64,000 nucleotides of DNA from Gigaspora margarita (lineage: Eukaryota; Glomeromycota; Glomeromycetes; Diversisporales; Gigasporaceae): contig WTPW01000663.1 in the NCBI GenBank assembly GCA_009809945.1, forward strand, positions 168,911 to 232,910, read 5' to 3'. Position numbers and translations under genes: made by a program. The notes under the pieces were generated by a model. That model was not told the DNA's origin. It made no database searches and was given only the letters and a program-made list of their open reading frames with translations. Shown here piece after piece: positions 53,584 through 64,000 of the stretch; the stretch's first letter is position 1, and each line of letters opens with the position of its first letter.

Positions 53584-56340
53584 TAGTGATTGTCATTTTA
53601 AATATTACATATTTTATTATATATTATTATAAAAAAAATAACAAAAAAAATAAAACCATAAAAGAACAAACCCAAAAAAAAATAACGAAAATAAGATAAA
53701 AATAAAAAAAATAAACTATTATATTTGCTTATATTTGCTTATATTTGCTTATTTTCGATTATATTCACTTTTGCAAAGTTCTGAAAGAATTAAGGAATAA
53801 ATAAAATAAAATAAAATTAAAAAAATAAATAAAAAAAGAACAAAAACAAAAAATGAAACTGAAAAAAATAATNNAAAAAAATGAAAANAAAAAAAATAAA
53901 CTATTATATTTGCTTCTATTTGCTCATATTTGCTTATATTTGCTTATATTCGCTTATTTACACTACTTTCTAAAAAAATAGTAAGTAAAAAAAAATAAAA
54001 AAACTATTTCTCAGAAGTGTTAGTGTTATATCACCTGTACAAACGCAAGAGAAACAAGAAAAATTACCCTATATGACCCCATACAAATGCAAGAGAACGA
54101 GCAAGACCACCCCATATGAATGCAAGAGAAACAAGCAAGACCACCCTGTACGAAGGCAAGAGAAGAAAAACAAATAGACCACCTACAAGAACACTAAAAA
54201 TCTACGCAATACCATCTACAAGAATACTAAGAGGCATGTAAAGCCATTTTACAAGAACACCAATGACACTAGTGTCACAGCTATTTCCAACCTGCCATGT
54301 ACTTGTGGGGTTTTTCTAGTAGACTTCACTTGCTTGGCTATATGACTACTGGCATATCGTACAGGTACTCTATTTAATAGATACTTCGTGCAAATAGGTT
54401 TATTCACTAAGAAGAATCACTAAGAAGTCAATAATAAGAGCAAAAGCTAACTTAATTCAAAGCTAGACACTTCCCCCTTGGTATTGATGCCTTATTTATT
54501 ATTTACTATTTACATTTGCATCACTGATTATTACATAATTATTTATGCATCGTTCATGCCATCAACATTTAGACTTTAATTAAAGTCATGCAAGTCCTGA
54601 AATCACCAATTATGCCATTTTCAGGTCCCGATTGGCACCACAAAATCTCAGGTAATGGATCCAACTATGACACTAGCTAGCGACAATTCCAATAACGATA
54701 CCAATGACGACATCAACTACAACACTAGCAATGACACCAACTAGGACAACACCAATGCGTTGCCTTGCGCAAGGTGTCAGAATATCACTATATTTCATGC
54801 CAAAAAGTGTTTTTTTGTAGAAATAAACTAAAAAAAAATTAAAAAATAATAAATAAAAGAAAAAAATTGAAAAACAAACAAAACAAAATAATACTAAACG
54901 AAATGAAATGTAACAAAAAAAAACAAAATGAAAACAAAAAAACAATGTAAAAGTGTTAGAATAAACAAAAAAAATAAACAAAGATCTAATCTAATCTTGT
55001 ACTACAATTATCGAAACACTTCAAAACATTTTGAAAATATTAATCAAACGCATCCTTGGTATGATCCAGGATACAGATCTACTGATCCAGCCAGTTTTAA
55101 AATATTTCAAATATATTCGAAATATTAAAAAAAAAAGAAAAAAAAAAGAAAAAAAGAAAAGAAGAGAAAAAAAGGAAGAGAAAAAAAAGAAGAGGTGAAA
55201 AAAAAAGAGAGAAGAGAGAAAAAAAGGGAGAGAGGGATAAAAATAGTACAAAACGCTTTTTTTTTCTAAGCCAATTTTTTAATAAGCCAATTAGTTTTGT
55301 TTTGTCTTTGTCTTTTTTTTTAGCCTACTTTTTTTTGAAATTTTACTTTTTTTTTTACCTAGTGACTGTTAAAACATTATATAATCATTAAAGATCTGTT
55401 AATCATTATATATCATTTCAAATAATTCTAATTATAATCAATTTCTAGATATATAACGATTTAATATAAAAAATGATATATATCAATTTTTATCCAATTA
55501 ATCAATATATAATAATATTTTATAATTGATATAAAATGATTAAGTATAATATATTGATCAATATCTATATATAAAATTTGCAGATAGTAGTGTTAAAGTT
55601 AGTTTTAGTTTTAGTGCAGGGTTGAATTTAGATAGTATAGAATTAATTATGTATTATAAAATAAAATATATACAAAATAAATAAAATAAAAATGAGTATT
55701 TAGAAAAAAAAAGAAAATAATTAGAAAATGAAAATAAATCCAAACCTTCAAACTAGTGTGACAGAGTAGTGCTCCATGTTTTTTCACTAGAAAACTTTAT
55801 TATTGCAAAGGTTTCTTCTAGGGGTTTCTTTATTTTACCTGAAATAAAAAAAATATTTAAAATAATTAATTTAAATAAATAAATAAAAAATAAAATAAAT
55901 TATTATGATTACAATAAATAATTTAAAAAAATTAAAATTGAACAAATTTTAAAAAAATAGAAAGTAAAAAAAACTAAATAATAAATGAATTAATTAAAAC
56001 AATAAATTAATTAAAAAAAATAAATAAATTTAAAATAAATTAAAATATAATTAAACTGAATTAAAAAAAAATAAAAAAAAAACTAAAAATAAAAAAATAA
56101 TTTAAAAAAAAATTAAAAATTAAAACGAATTTAATAAATAAAAAAAATATTAATAAATAAATAAAAATAAAATAATTTAAACCTAACAAATTAAAATAAA
56201 AAAAAATTTAAAATAAAAAAAATAATTTAAAAAATTAAAAAAATAAAAATAAATAAAATAAATTATGAAAAAATAAAAAAAATAAAATAAACTGAAATAA
56301 ACTAAATAAAATGAATTAATATGAATTAATATGAAAAAAA
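53584..56340. repeat. A-rich low-complexity DNA with several minisatellites
   Basis: TATTTGCTTATA repeats at 53715-53765 and 53893-53955; a roughly 45-bp unit with ATGCAAGAGAAACAAGCAAG and ACCACCC at 54040-54180; purines only in most of 55128-55240; and almost only A and T with strand-biased A at 55840-56335. Minus-strand frames rich in Phe and Leu are readings of this. No gene. Confidence 0.55.
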
Positions 56341-59173
56341 CCTATTCTTGTATGTGTTGGTTGTTGGGCATATCACTTATTTGTACGGGTAATACAAACA
56401 CCTGGAGAGCTAGAGAAATAGCCAATTAGAGAGTCAAATTTTGACTATTCCGGATCATATGATCCTGACCTGGATCAGAGATCAGGTTGTCATGTGATCC
56501 AGAAAATCTCATCTACATCCTGGCATTCTTAATAGGTATAGCTAGAAGGGTTGTTAAAGATTTAATACTAATAATATTAAGGTTGTGAAAGAAGTAGTAG
56601 TATTTCTAGTTCATTTCTTTTTGGTATTGTTATTATGTTCTTGAATATTGTATATACTAATTAAAAGGTCTAAAGGTAGTAAAAAATTCATATTAGGGTG
56701 GTATGGTATAGGTAGTAGTATAAGCTAATATAGATATAGTAGCAAGGCTTATTGGTTGTAAAATTGTAGAAGTTGTAAACTTTTTAGATTGTCTAGTTAT
56801 TGTGGGTTAATTTGTTAGCTAAAAAATTGTAAAAGTTATAGGTTTTTAACTTGTATCTATTGAGATAGAGCTTTTTAGTAGTCTTTAGATTGGTTTTTTA
56901 TTAAGTTATTGCCTAAAGAGTTGGGTTCTAGTAAGAACTGATTGTCTGAGATATTATCTAAGTAGAGTGACAAAAATCAGGTAATTTTTTAGAGGGGGGT
57001 AAAAAATGTTGAAATTATATATAGAAACCTGACCAAATTTATATTTAGGAGAAGGAGGGGAGTAGGTCTCTAATAAAAAATAATCAGGTAATTAATAATA
57101 TGGCCCTAACTTGTTAGATTTTTCTAATATCAACATATTGGCTGATTTAATTTTCTGGGCCTTTTTTTGATAAACTGATACACAAAAATTTGCTCATAAG
57201 TGATGTTAACAAACTAACAATTGAAGCACTTGTTACAAACAAACAAAAGAGCTTTTTTGATATCTAGACAAGTTAAAAAACCAATAAAACTCAATAAAAG
57301 AGCTATATTAAGCTATAAAAAAAGTACTTTTACTGTTTGTTGAAATATACAGATGTATTAGGATGGGTTGGGCATTGTTTAATAAGTTAGTAACTATTAA
57401 GAATAAATTTGAAAGCTAATTTTCAAAAAAATGGCCTTTTTAATCTACTTTGGGCTTATAATTAAATACATGCATTTCATAATTTTCTATGTACTTAATT
57501 ATAAATACAAAGCTGGTTAAAAAGGCTGGTTTGGTGAAAATTTACTCTATGTAAATTTTTATATAAAATTTTTTTAATAATCCTCGATCATGATTGGTCG
57601 ATTTTGGGATCAAAACAAATTGGCTAATATGATGAGATGCTTGTATAATTGTATTGTATGAGGTGTAACAGGTTGGGATTGTTTGTTTATATTAAATATA
57701 CTCCATGCAGAGGTAGAAAGAGAAGATAACTTAACAGAAAGTCTGGGATCTGGTTGGTTTTGAAATGCTAATAAAGAGTTACAAAGTGGGTATTATGTCC
57801 TGTTGAGATATAATAGGCAGTAGTATATCAATATTTTGATTTTAAAGTAGGTCTCAAGATTAGTTAGATTGTTTAGAAAATAGAACAGAAGTAGTTTTTA
57901 GCTTAAGGTAAGTCTGCTATTATTTTCTTGTTCAGGTTAGTTGGAATCTAAATTCATTCTTCTGGAAGCTGTATAAAATAGTAATATTGTTATAGTTCTT
58001 TAACTGTTTCTATTAGTTGCTTTGATATCAGAATATAAAAAAGGAGATTGAAGTTTTCTATAATCTGGTCTAGTTTTGAAAAATTAGATTTGTTGGTAGG
58101 TTGGCTTGCATGATGTGTTTAGATCAGAAAGCCTAACTTTGTAGTGTAGTATTATTTGCTTTAAAAATACTTTGGCTTCTTTGTCACTAGTGATTGGAAA
58201 TAAAACTTAGTAGCTGTTCTAATTCTACTTGCATTCAAGATAAAGAGCAGCTTTACACTAAAGTAATCATTAGAAAAGAGCTTAAATATATAGTATTCTC
58301 TGAGCAGTAAAACTACTTCTGAGAGTAGAACCCTGGATGTGGCTAATTTGTATTGAAGTACCCTCTAACTATATGGTTTAGCTCTTGGTAGGTGCATTTT
58401 GTATAGTGGTAGATTAAAGTATATATTAGATATCATGTTGACTATGTAGTAGTCTGCAAGTTATTTAGCTAAGTAAAGAAATGTAATTTGTATTTAATTG
58501 AAAAACTCTCTTAAACTAGAAACTATTTCTTATAGTTCAAAAAGGTAGAAGAGTACTATAATGCAATGTTGTACATTTTGGCTATCTATAACCTTTTTTG
58601 GCTTGTCTACGTTCAAAATTGTCCAAACGTCCAAGATTGTCCAAAGCTTGTCCAGGCTTTAATAATTAATAAATCTATCTAAAAAATATATAACTATATA
58701 TTTTTTTAGGTGCTAAACACATTCCAGTTAAAATTAATATAGGTTAACATAATAAAATTTTAAGTAATTTTACTTTATTTAATTGTCCAAATTGTCCAAA
58801 ATTGTCCAAGTTATTGTCCAAAGCTGTTTCATGACAACACTGCTATAAAGTATGTCTACTAAATTTAAAAATATTTCTTAAGGCATTAACCACCCCTTTA
58901 TTATAATTATTGTTAATAAAATGTAAAAAGGATAGAATCTCTAGAACCTTCTTGAAGATTTGATCTAGGTGTTCTGAAAGCAGTAGTAGTTTTTTATTAA
59001 GAGCTTTTTGAATTTTTTTTAATTATTTTTGGGTATCTTTGTTCTTAACTTTAATTTGTAAAAATCTCTTGCATATTGCACTAGCTCAAAAATTGCTTTG
59101 GTATGAGTCTAGTGAAGTTGGTGTTAGTTAGATATTAACTAATAAGCATTTTTCTAATCATTGAAGAAATAAT
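56341..59173 (-). other. Decayed DNA with LINE-like composition
   Basis: T- and G-rich on the plus strand with frequent TAG, like the decayed LINE copy, so it is probably old LINE or other retroelement sequence on the minus strand. I could align no motif. A cluster of ATTGTCCAAA direct repeats lies at 58615-58835. Confidence 0.3.
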
Positions 59174-60822
59174 AAGCTATATCTAAAAATAAGCTACCCC
59201 TCTGTTTTGATCCAAAATGTGTAAATGCCTTTGACCCAAAATAAGCTACCCTTTGTCATACCAAAAGATAATAACAAAATTTTTAGTTTAGAAAATAAGC
59301 TACTCTCACAATCAATTATACTTGCTACATAGTAAAGTTATCCCTTAAACCGTATAGCATACATATTTGTATACTAAAATTTTTAAAGACTTATTGCATA
59401 AAATTTTATTAGGCTTTACTCCCTACTTTCTAAGCTAAAATAAAAGCATATCACATGTTAAATGCTATATAATTCCTATCTCATAAAATTTCTTTATAAT
59501 TTTTAAAAAATTAGTTATCTAATGTGGATTGTAATAGGATCATAATAGGACTTTGATGTCCAAATTTATTACTAAAAAAGAAACCTGCATGTGACACTTA
59601 TCAAAATTCTTCCCAATTATCACACACAGGTTTCTTTCATAATACAACATTAAAGTTGATCATAGATACTTTATGACCAACTTTATATAATTGGTTTTTG
59701 AGGCAATGCCATAGAGATATGGCGGGCCAAAGTTTGGTTTGCAAAGCATACTTCACAACTATCAGTTAAAGTTTTACTTGATATTTAGGCCATACTAAGT
59801 GATCCACGCTGTAACTGTGAAGTGTGCCATGTGACTTGAGTTTATAAAAGTCACTATAACCAATTATAATAGAGGTTTTCTTAAAACATTTTTTTTAGAG
59901 TTAATTTTCTTTTAAAAATTTTAGTGTACAAATTTGTATGCTAAAATATATGGGGTGATTTCAATAGAAACAGCCCATTTTATATATATTTTATTTTGAG
60001 ATAATCGAGTTTAACCATTTGTTTTAATTTTTGGACTGATCTGGGTTAATCAAATTTCACGATTTTGATTGGTTAAAGGTAACATGTGACTATCAGGTAA
60101 TCTCATGATGTGTTGGCCCTATGCAACCTTGTGTAATTTTTCTTGTACATTATCTTTGATTTTTATTATGCAAATTGACTTTCATTTATAATTGAAAAAT
60201 GTCAATCATATCAAAATTTATATTAATCTAATAAAAACTCATTTTTCAAAAAATTGTAAAAATGGGCTGTTTCTATTGAAATTACCCCATATGGCTTAAG
60301 AGATAATTTTATTATATAAATTAATTATAGGCACTTAAGTAAACTAATTCAAAATTTCAAAACATGTATATTCTGAAATGTTCATATAAATCAGAAAAAA
60401 TTGATTTTTTTTAAAAAACATATTTGTTGAACATAAAAATTAAAAGTCAAATAATAAAAAGTTCTCTAATTTATATAAAAATTTCAGGATACACATATTT
60501 TGATCTCTATAATAAGTTTATATAAGTGGCTATAATTGATTTACATAGTAAAATTATTACTTTACTATGTAGCGATTATAATTGATTGACCAAAAATCAC
60601 TTTATAAATTCAAAATCAGCAACTTATATTTAGGAACATACAGTAATATATTTATTTATTTATAGTTATAAATTATACTTTTTAGAGTTTTGTATTCAAA
60701 AACAGGCTACTTCTTTGTTGTGTCTTAAATTAATTAAAATAGTAAATAACCCAAAAATAAGCTACCCTCAGATTTTTGTATTAAAATTTAGCAAAAAATG
60801 TAGCTTATTTTCAGAAATATAT
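59174..60822. mobile_element. Inverted-repeat element V (AAATAAGCTACC)
   Basis: Both ends carry several copies of AAAATAAGCTACC: forward at 59184, 59238, 59295 and 60750, with the final complement at 60800. The outer inverted pair is ATATCTAAAAATAAGCTAC and GTAGCTTATTTTCAGAAAT. Element U is inserted inside. No transposase frame. Confidence 0.55.
59947..60295. mobile_element. MITE U inside V
   Basis: Left ATATGGGGTGATTTCAATAG and AAACAGCCCATTTT face right AAAATGGGCTGTTT and CTATTGAAATTACCCCATAT over 349 bp. Interior AT-rich and non-coding. Confidence 0.8.
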
Positions 60823-61621
60823 GGTATAGGTTCGATAGTTAGTAAATATAATTACTTTTTTGCTTTGTATAATTAAATGGTATTATTATATAACTGCATA
60901 TTCTTTTTGCTATATAGACTAAGTTTTGGAGTTTTGGGTAAAGGTAGTAAAGAACCTTGTATCTCAGTAAACAAATTTAAGCTGAATGGCCTCAGGTAGT
61001 ATAAATTGAATAGAGATAGTAGCTAGTTTATAATTAATAAACTTGTAAATTTCTTTTGCTATAGTAATTGTCTCTGCAATTGTCTTGTTTTTCTCTTCTT
61101 TTCTGTATAATAGCTACTCATTTTATTAGATCTGAGGTATTTGTAGAAAGTATGTTTGGATTTATCTTTGTAATTTGGCTATAGAGTGGTTTGCTATTGT
61201 GTGAGACAGTTTTTAGTACAGTTTTAATAGTTTTAGTTGTCTGGTTATGAAGTATTGTTTGGGTGATACTATATATTAACATTTTTTAGTACTTGTAGAA
61301 GTAGCTAGAAGTAGCTAGATAGTCACATAAGTAGAGCTAGAAGTAGCTAGATAGTCACATAAGTAGAGCTAGAAGTAGCTAAATAGTCGCATAAGTAGTA
61401 CTTGAGATAATAGGTTGTGTAATCTGCTTGGTAGGAGTAGAAGGGCATAGTACAGATAGTAAAAAAGTTTAATTAGCAGATATAGTATTTTTTGTAATAT
61501 GATGCTACATGATTTTAATAAGGAGCGTTAATAGGTTTGTACTATCTAGAATGCTATTTGGTATTTGGGTATATGTGATTACTTTAAGACTATTGATCAA
61601 TTTATTATCTGTTTTTTGTTT
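60823..61621. other. Decayed retroelement-like DNA with a 32-bp triple repeat
   Basis: AGCTAGAAGTAGCTAGATAG then TCACATAAGT repeats three times at about 61300-61395. The flanks have the T/G-rich, TAG-rich texture of the decayed LINE copy. Confidence 0.4.
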
Positions 61622-62264
61622 ATTCCTTAGATTGTAACACAGGCAAATTTGCCTGCATATTTTAAAAATTTTAATAAACTTTTAAATATTGATTTTAGCT
61701 ATACCTTTTCTAAGTAAAAAATATTCTTTGAGTTTTGTTTTAGTAACTTTGTTATAAAAAATTTTTAAAATAATTAGAAAACTTTAGTATAATCAAAGTT
61801 TAAAGTTCTTGTATTAGCATTTTTCTATTAAAATTTTTTTTTAGATTTTCTTAAATTTTATATGCTCCCGTTTATAAAAAAACTTTTACTTCAATACAAG
61901 TCTTGATTCTTACAAATAAATCATTAAAGTTGCAATAATAAAAGTTATNATCNTTTATNTAAACTACAATATTGTCTTAAGAACTATAGCTTNAAAACTA
62001 AAACTAAATAAGATTACAGAGAAATTGTGATAAAATTTTTTAAAAAAATTTTTTCTTAAAGATATCTATTTTTAGCTTATATATAACTTAAAATTTTTTT
62101 CTTACAATATAAAAACTAATTTTGCAAAAAAGTAATCCTTATTTTCAAATATAATTGTACAAAGTTTTATTTAATTATCTTTATATGTAAAAAAAGTAAA
62201 TCAGAGCAAAAAAAGTGCAAAATGCAGGCAAATTTGCCTGTAACCCTACTACAATCTAAGGAAT
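61622..62264. mobile_element. Inverted-repeat element T
   Basis: ATTCCTTAGATTGTAACACA at the left faces TACAATCTAAGGAAT at the right; just inside, CAGGCAAATTTGCCTG, itself a palindrome, occurs at both ends. 643 bp, AT-rich interior with some N bases, no frame. Confidence 0.8.
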
Positions 62265-63236
62265 ATGAATTAGTAAGAGATTATTAGTGCTTTTTGCTTT
62301 AAAAACTAGCTTTATAGTATTTTTATAGGGTTTTATAAGTATAGCCAGATCACAGCTATAAGTTATTTTGAATACTTTGTATTGATGTTTATAGAACTAT
62401 TATCTTGTACTACAAAGATGAATAAAATTAATTGGTCTGCTTTATTGTATTTGTATAGCCAGTGGGCTAGGATTTTGACAGATTTGTAATCTTTTCTAGT
62501 TTGATAATAGTTGCATAGAAGAGAAATTTGTTTTTACACTTTGGCAAAGTAGAAACAGAAAAGACAATAGTAAATGCAAGCTTGAACTAGTTATAATAGT
62601 AATTTTAGCATACTCTTTAGTATGTTCTGCTTTTAATAAGTGGTTTTTGTAGTGAAGAGTATATTCTTAGACTTGGCTATTCTATAAGTGAATAGAAGAG
62701 ATATAATAGAGAAAAAAAAGATAGTAGAGACCATAGTTTTGAGTATAAGTTCTAGTAAAACCCTGAGCTATTAGTATATAAATCACAAGAAATTAAATTT
62801 TTTTTATAATAGGGCTAATACTAATAAGCATTATTAGTATATAACTTAAAAATTTATTAAAAATAAGCAAATAAATTATTTAACTTATAAAAAAAAATAA
62901 AATTATATAGTGCAAAAAATATTAAATTGTCAATATAATAGATTATTTTAAAATTTATTAACTTTTTAAAAGATTAAAATTTTAAAAAACTAATGTAACT
63001 TTGTTTTTTAAAACAAGTTCTATAAAATTACTAATCAGATTTTAAAAATATACTCTTTATAAGAAGTTAATAGCTTTTATTAATAGTTTTTAAAATTAGA
63101 TTTTTTTTTATATTAAAAATAAAAATTAATTCATATATAATTTTTAAATTTTCCAATCAAAAACTTTGATTTTTATTATAAAAAAATTTTTGAAAATCAA
63201 AATAAGTAATCAATATAATATCAGAAAAATAAATCA
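62265..63236. other. AT-rich DNA, probably decayed retroelement then plain AT-rich sequence
   Basis: 62280-62760 resembles the T/G-rich decayed LINE texture. 62770-63230 is nearly all A and T. No gene. Confidence 0.35.
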
Positions 63237-63680
63237 TTAATCTGCACTAATCTTCAAATTTATCATATAAGTGCAGAATTTTGTTTAAAAAATTGCAAAG
63301 ATCTTTAATATTTGATTTTTGCAGTTCTTTACAAATTTTTTGCAAAAAATCTGTAAAAATATTCAAAAGTATAATTTTTACAGATTATAATAGAACCAGG
63401 AAATAAAGTATATAGTAATTTTCAAATTTATTAAATAAGTAAAGAATTTTGTTTAAAATTTCAAAGATCTTTAAAATTTAGATTTATGTAGTTCTTTACA
63501 AATTTTTTGCCAAATATCTGTAAAATATTTAAAATATAATCTTTGCATATTATAATAACACCAGAAAAATGAAAGTACTAATAATCTGCAATAATCTACA
63601 AAAAATATTAAATAATCACAAAATTTTTTTTAAAAAAATTGTGAAAATTATAAACAATTTTAATTTTGCAGATGTTTTAA
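63237..63680 (+). repeat. Tandem repeat, period about 178 bp, two and a half units
   Basis: Each unit has GTAATTTTCAAATTTAT-like sequence, AGAATTTTGTTTAAA, AAAGATCTTTAA, CAGTTCTTTACAAATTTTTT and CAGATTATAATAGAACCAG in that order. The third unit is partial. Satellite-like in length. Confidence 0.6.
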
Positions 63681-64000
63681 AATTCGAATAAACAAAATAA
63701 AAAAACAAATAGTGGATCACATATATGCAATGGTAAGAATAAAAAGTAAATTTTTCATTATTCTTATAGTAAGAATAACAACTGAAATTTACTTTGATTC
63801 TCATTATCAGTCATAGGACATGTCCCCTAGAAATAAATTTATAATAAAAATTATAAAAAAAACATATGAATTTACTATATAACTTTGAGCTAAGATCCCT
63901 CTCTGGGTTAACTAATTAACTTAAAATTAAAGTTTGCAGGTATATAGAACAAGAAAAGAAGAAAATTTTGAGCTTAAAAAACCATATTAAAATTTTGCTA
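63681..64000. other. AT-rich DNA at the window end
   Basis: GGACATGTCCCCTAG at 63817 recalls the TIR word GGGACATGTCC of element W, possibly the start of another copy running off the window. No gene. Confidence 0.35.

Noticed and set aside
54673..55251. Phe-rich minus-strand frames
   Set aside because: They translate A-rich and purine-only low-complexity DNA; no motif.

Overview
The window is a repeat-dense, very AT-rich eukaryotic contig, most likely nuclear DNA of an arbuscular mycorrhizal fungus (Glomeromycotina, Rhizophagus-like). The pointers are Sel1-repeat gene debris, GT-AG introns of tens to about 100 bases, TTAGGG-type telomeric tracts and a Tad/I-like LINE with endonuclease, reverse transcriptase and RNase H. 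The organism is an inference; no marker gene settles it. Ambiguous bases (N) cluster mainly in repeats, as in a draft assembly.

Only one gene looks intact: a seven-exon kynurenine/glutamine-type aminotransferase at 14563-16317 (432 codons). The other recognisable coding material is broken: a Sel1-repeat pseudogene (7541-8350), a weaker Sel1-like remnant (23840-24570, minus), a LINE (27747 to about 37200, minus) with a decayed partial relative (48480-51558, minus), and an internally deleted hAT transposon (51567-52360).

Layout. 1-7.5 kb: foldback elements, two nested inverted-repeat elements (A1 containing Q) and a roughly 100-bp satellite split by element F. 7.5-12 kb: Sel1 pseudogene followed by a nest of elements (B1, A2 with C and D inside; G1, G2 with B2 inside). 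14.5-16.3 kb: the aminotransferase. 17.7-20.9 kb: a 3.2-kb foldback (W) with further elements inserted in its arms. 21-26 kb: a minisatellite split by element E, a dispersed repeat and satellite arrays. 26.7-41.2 kb: a tRNA-derived retroposon next to the LINE, then a tandem array and more MITEs. 41-48 kb: unrecognised coding remnants, foldbacks, a TTAA-flanked insertion and a palindromic CATGTCGTAAT array. 48-64 kb: decayed LINE-like DNA, the hAT element, A-rich low-complexity DNA and further inverted-repeat elements.

The main novelty candidate is a set of otherwise different foldback elements that each carry a telomere-like TTAGGG/CCCTAA tract at or near the centre. Every tract of two or more units that I found lies in such an element. 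A second theme is insertion timing: several insertions can be dated relative to one another because an uninterrupted copy of the target is present elsewhere in the window. A third is decay dominated by C:G to T:A changes (for example Trp and Gln codons turned into stops) in the Sel1, LINE and hAT remnants.
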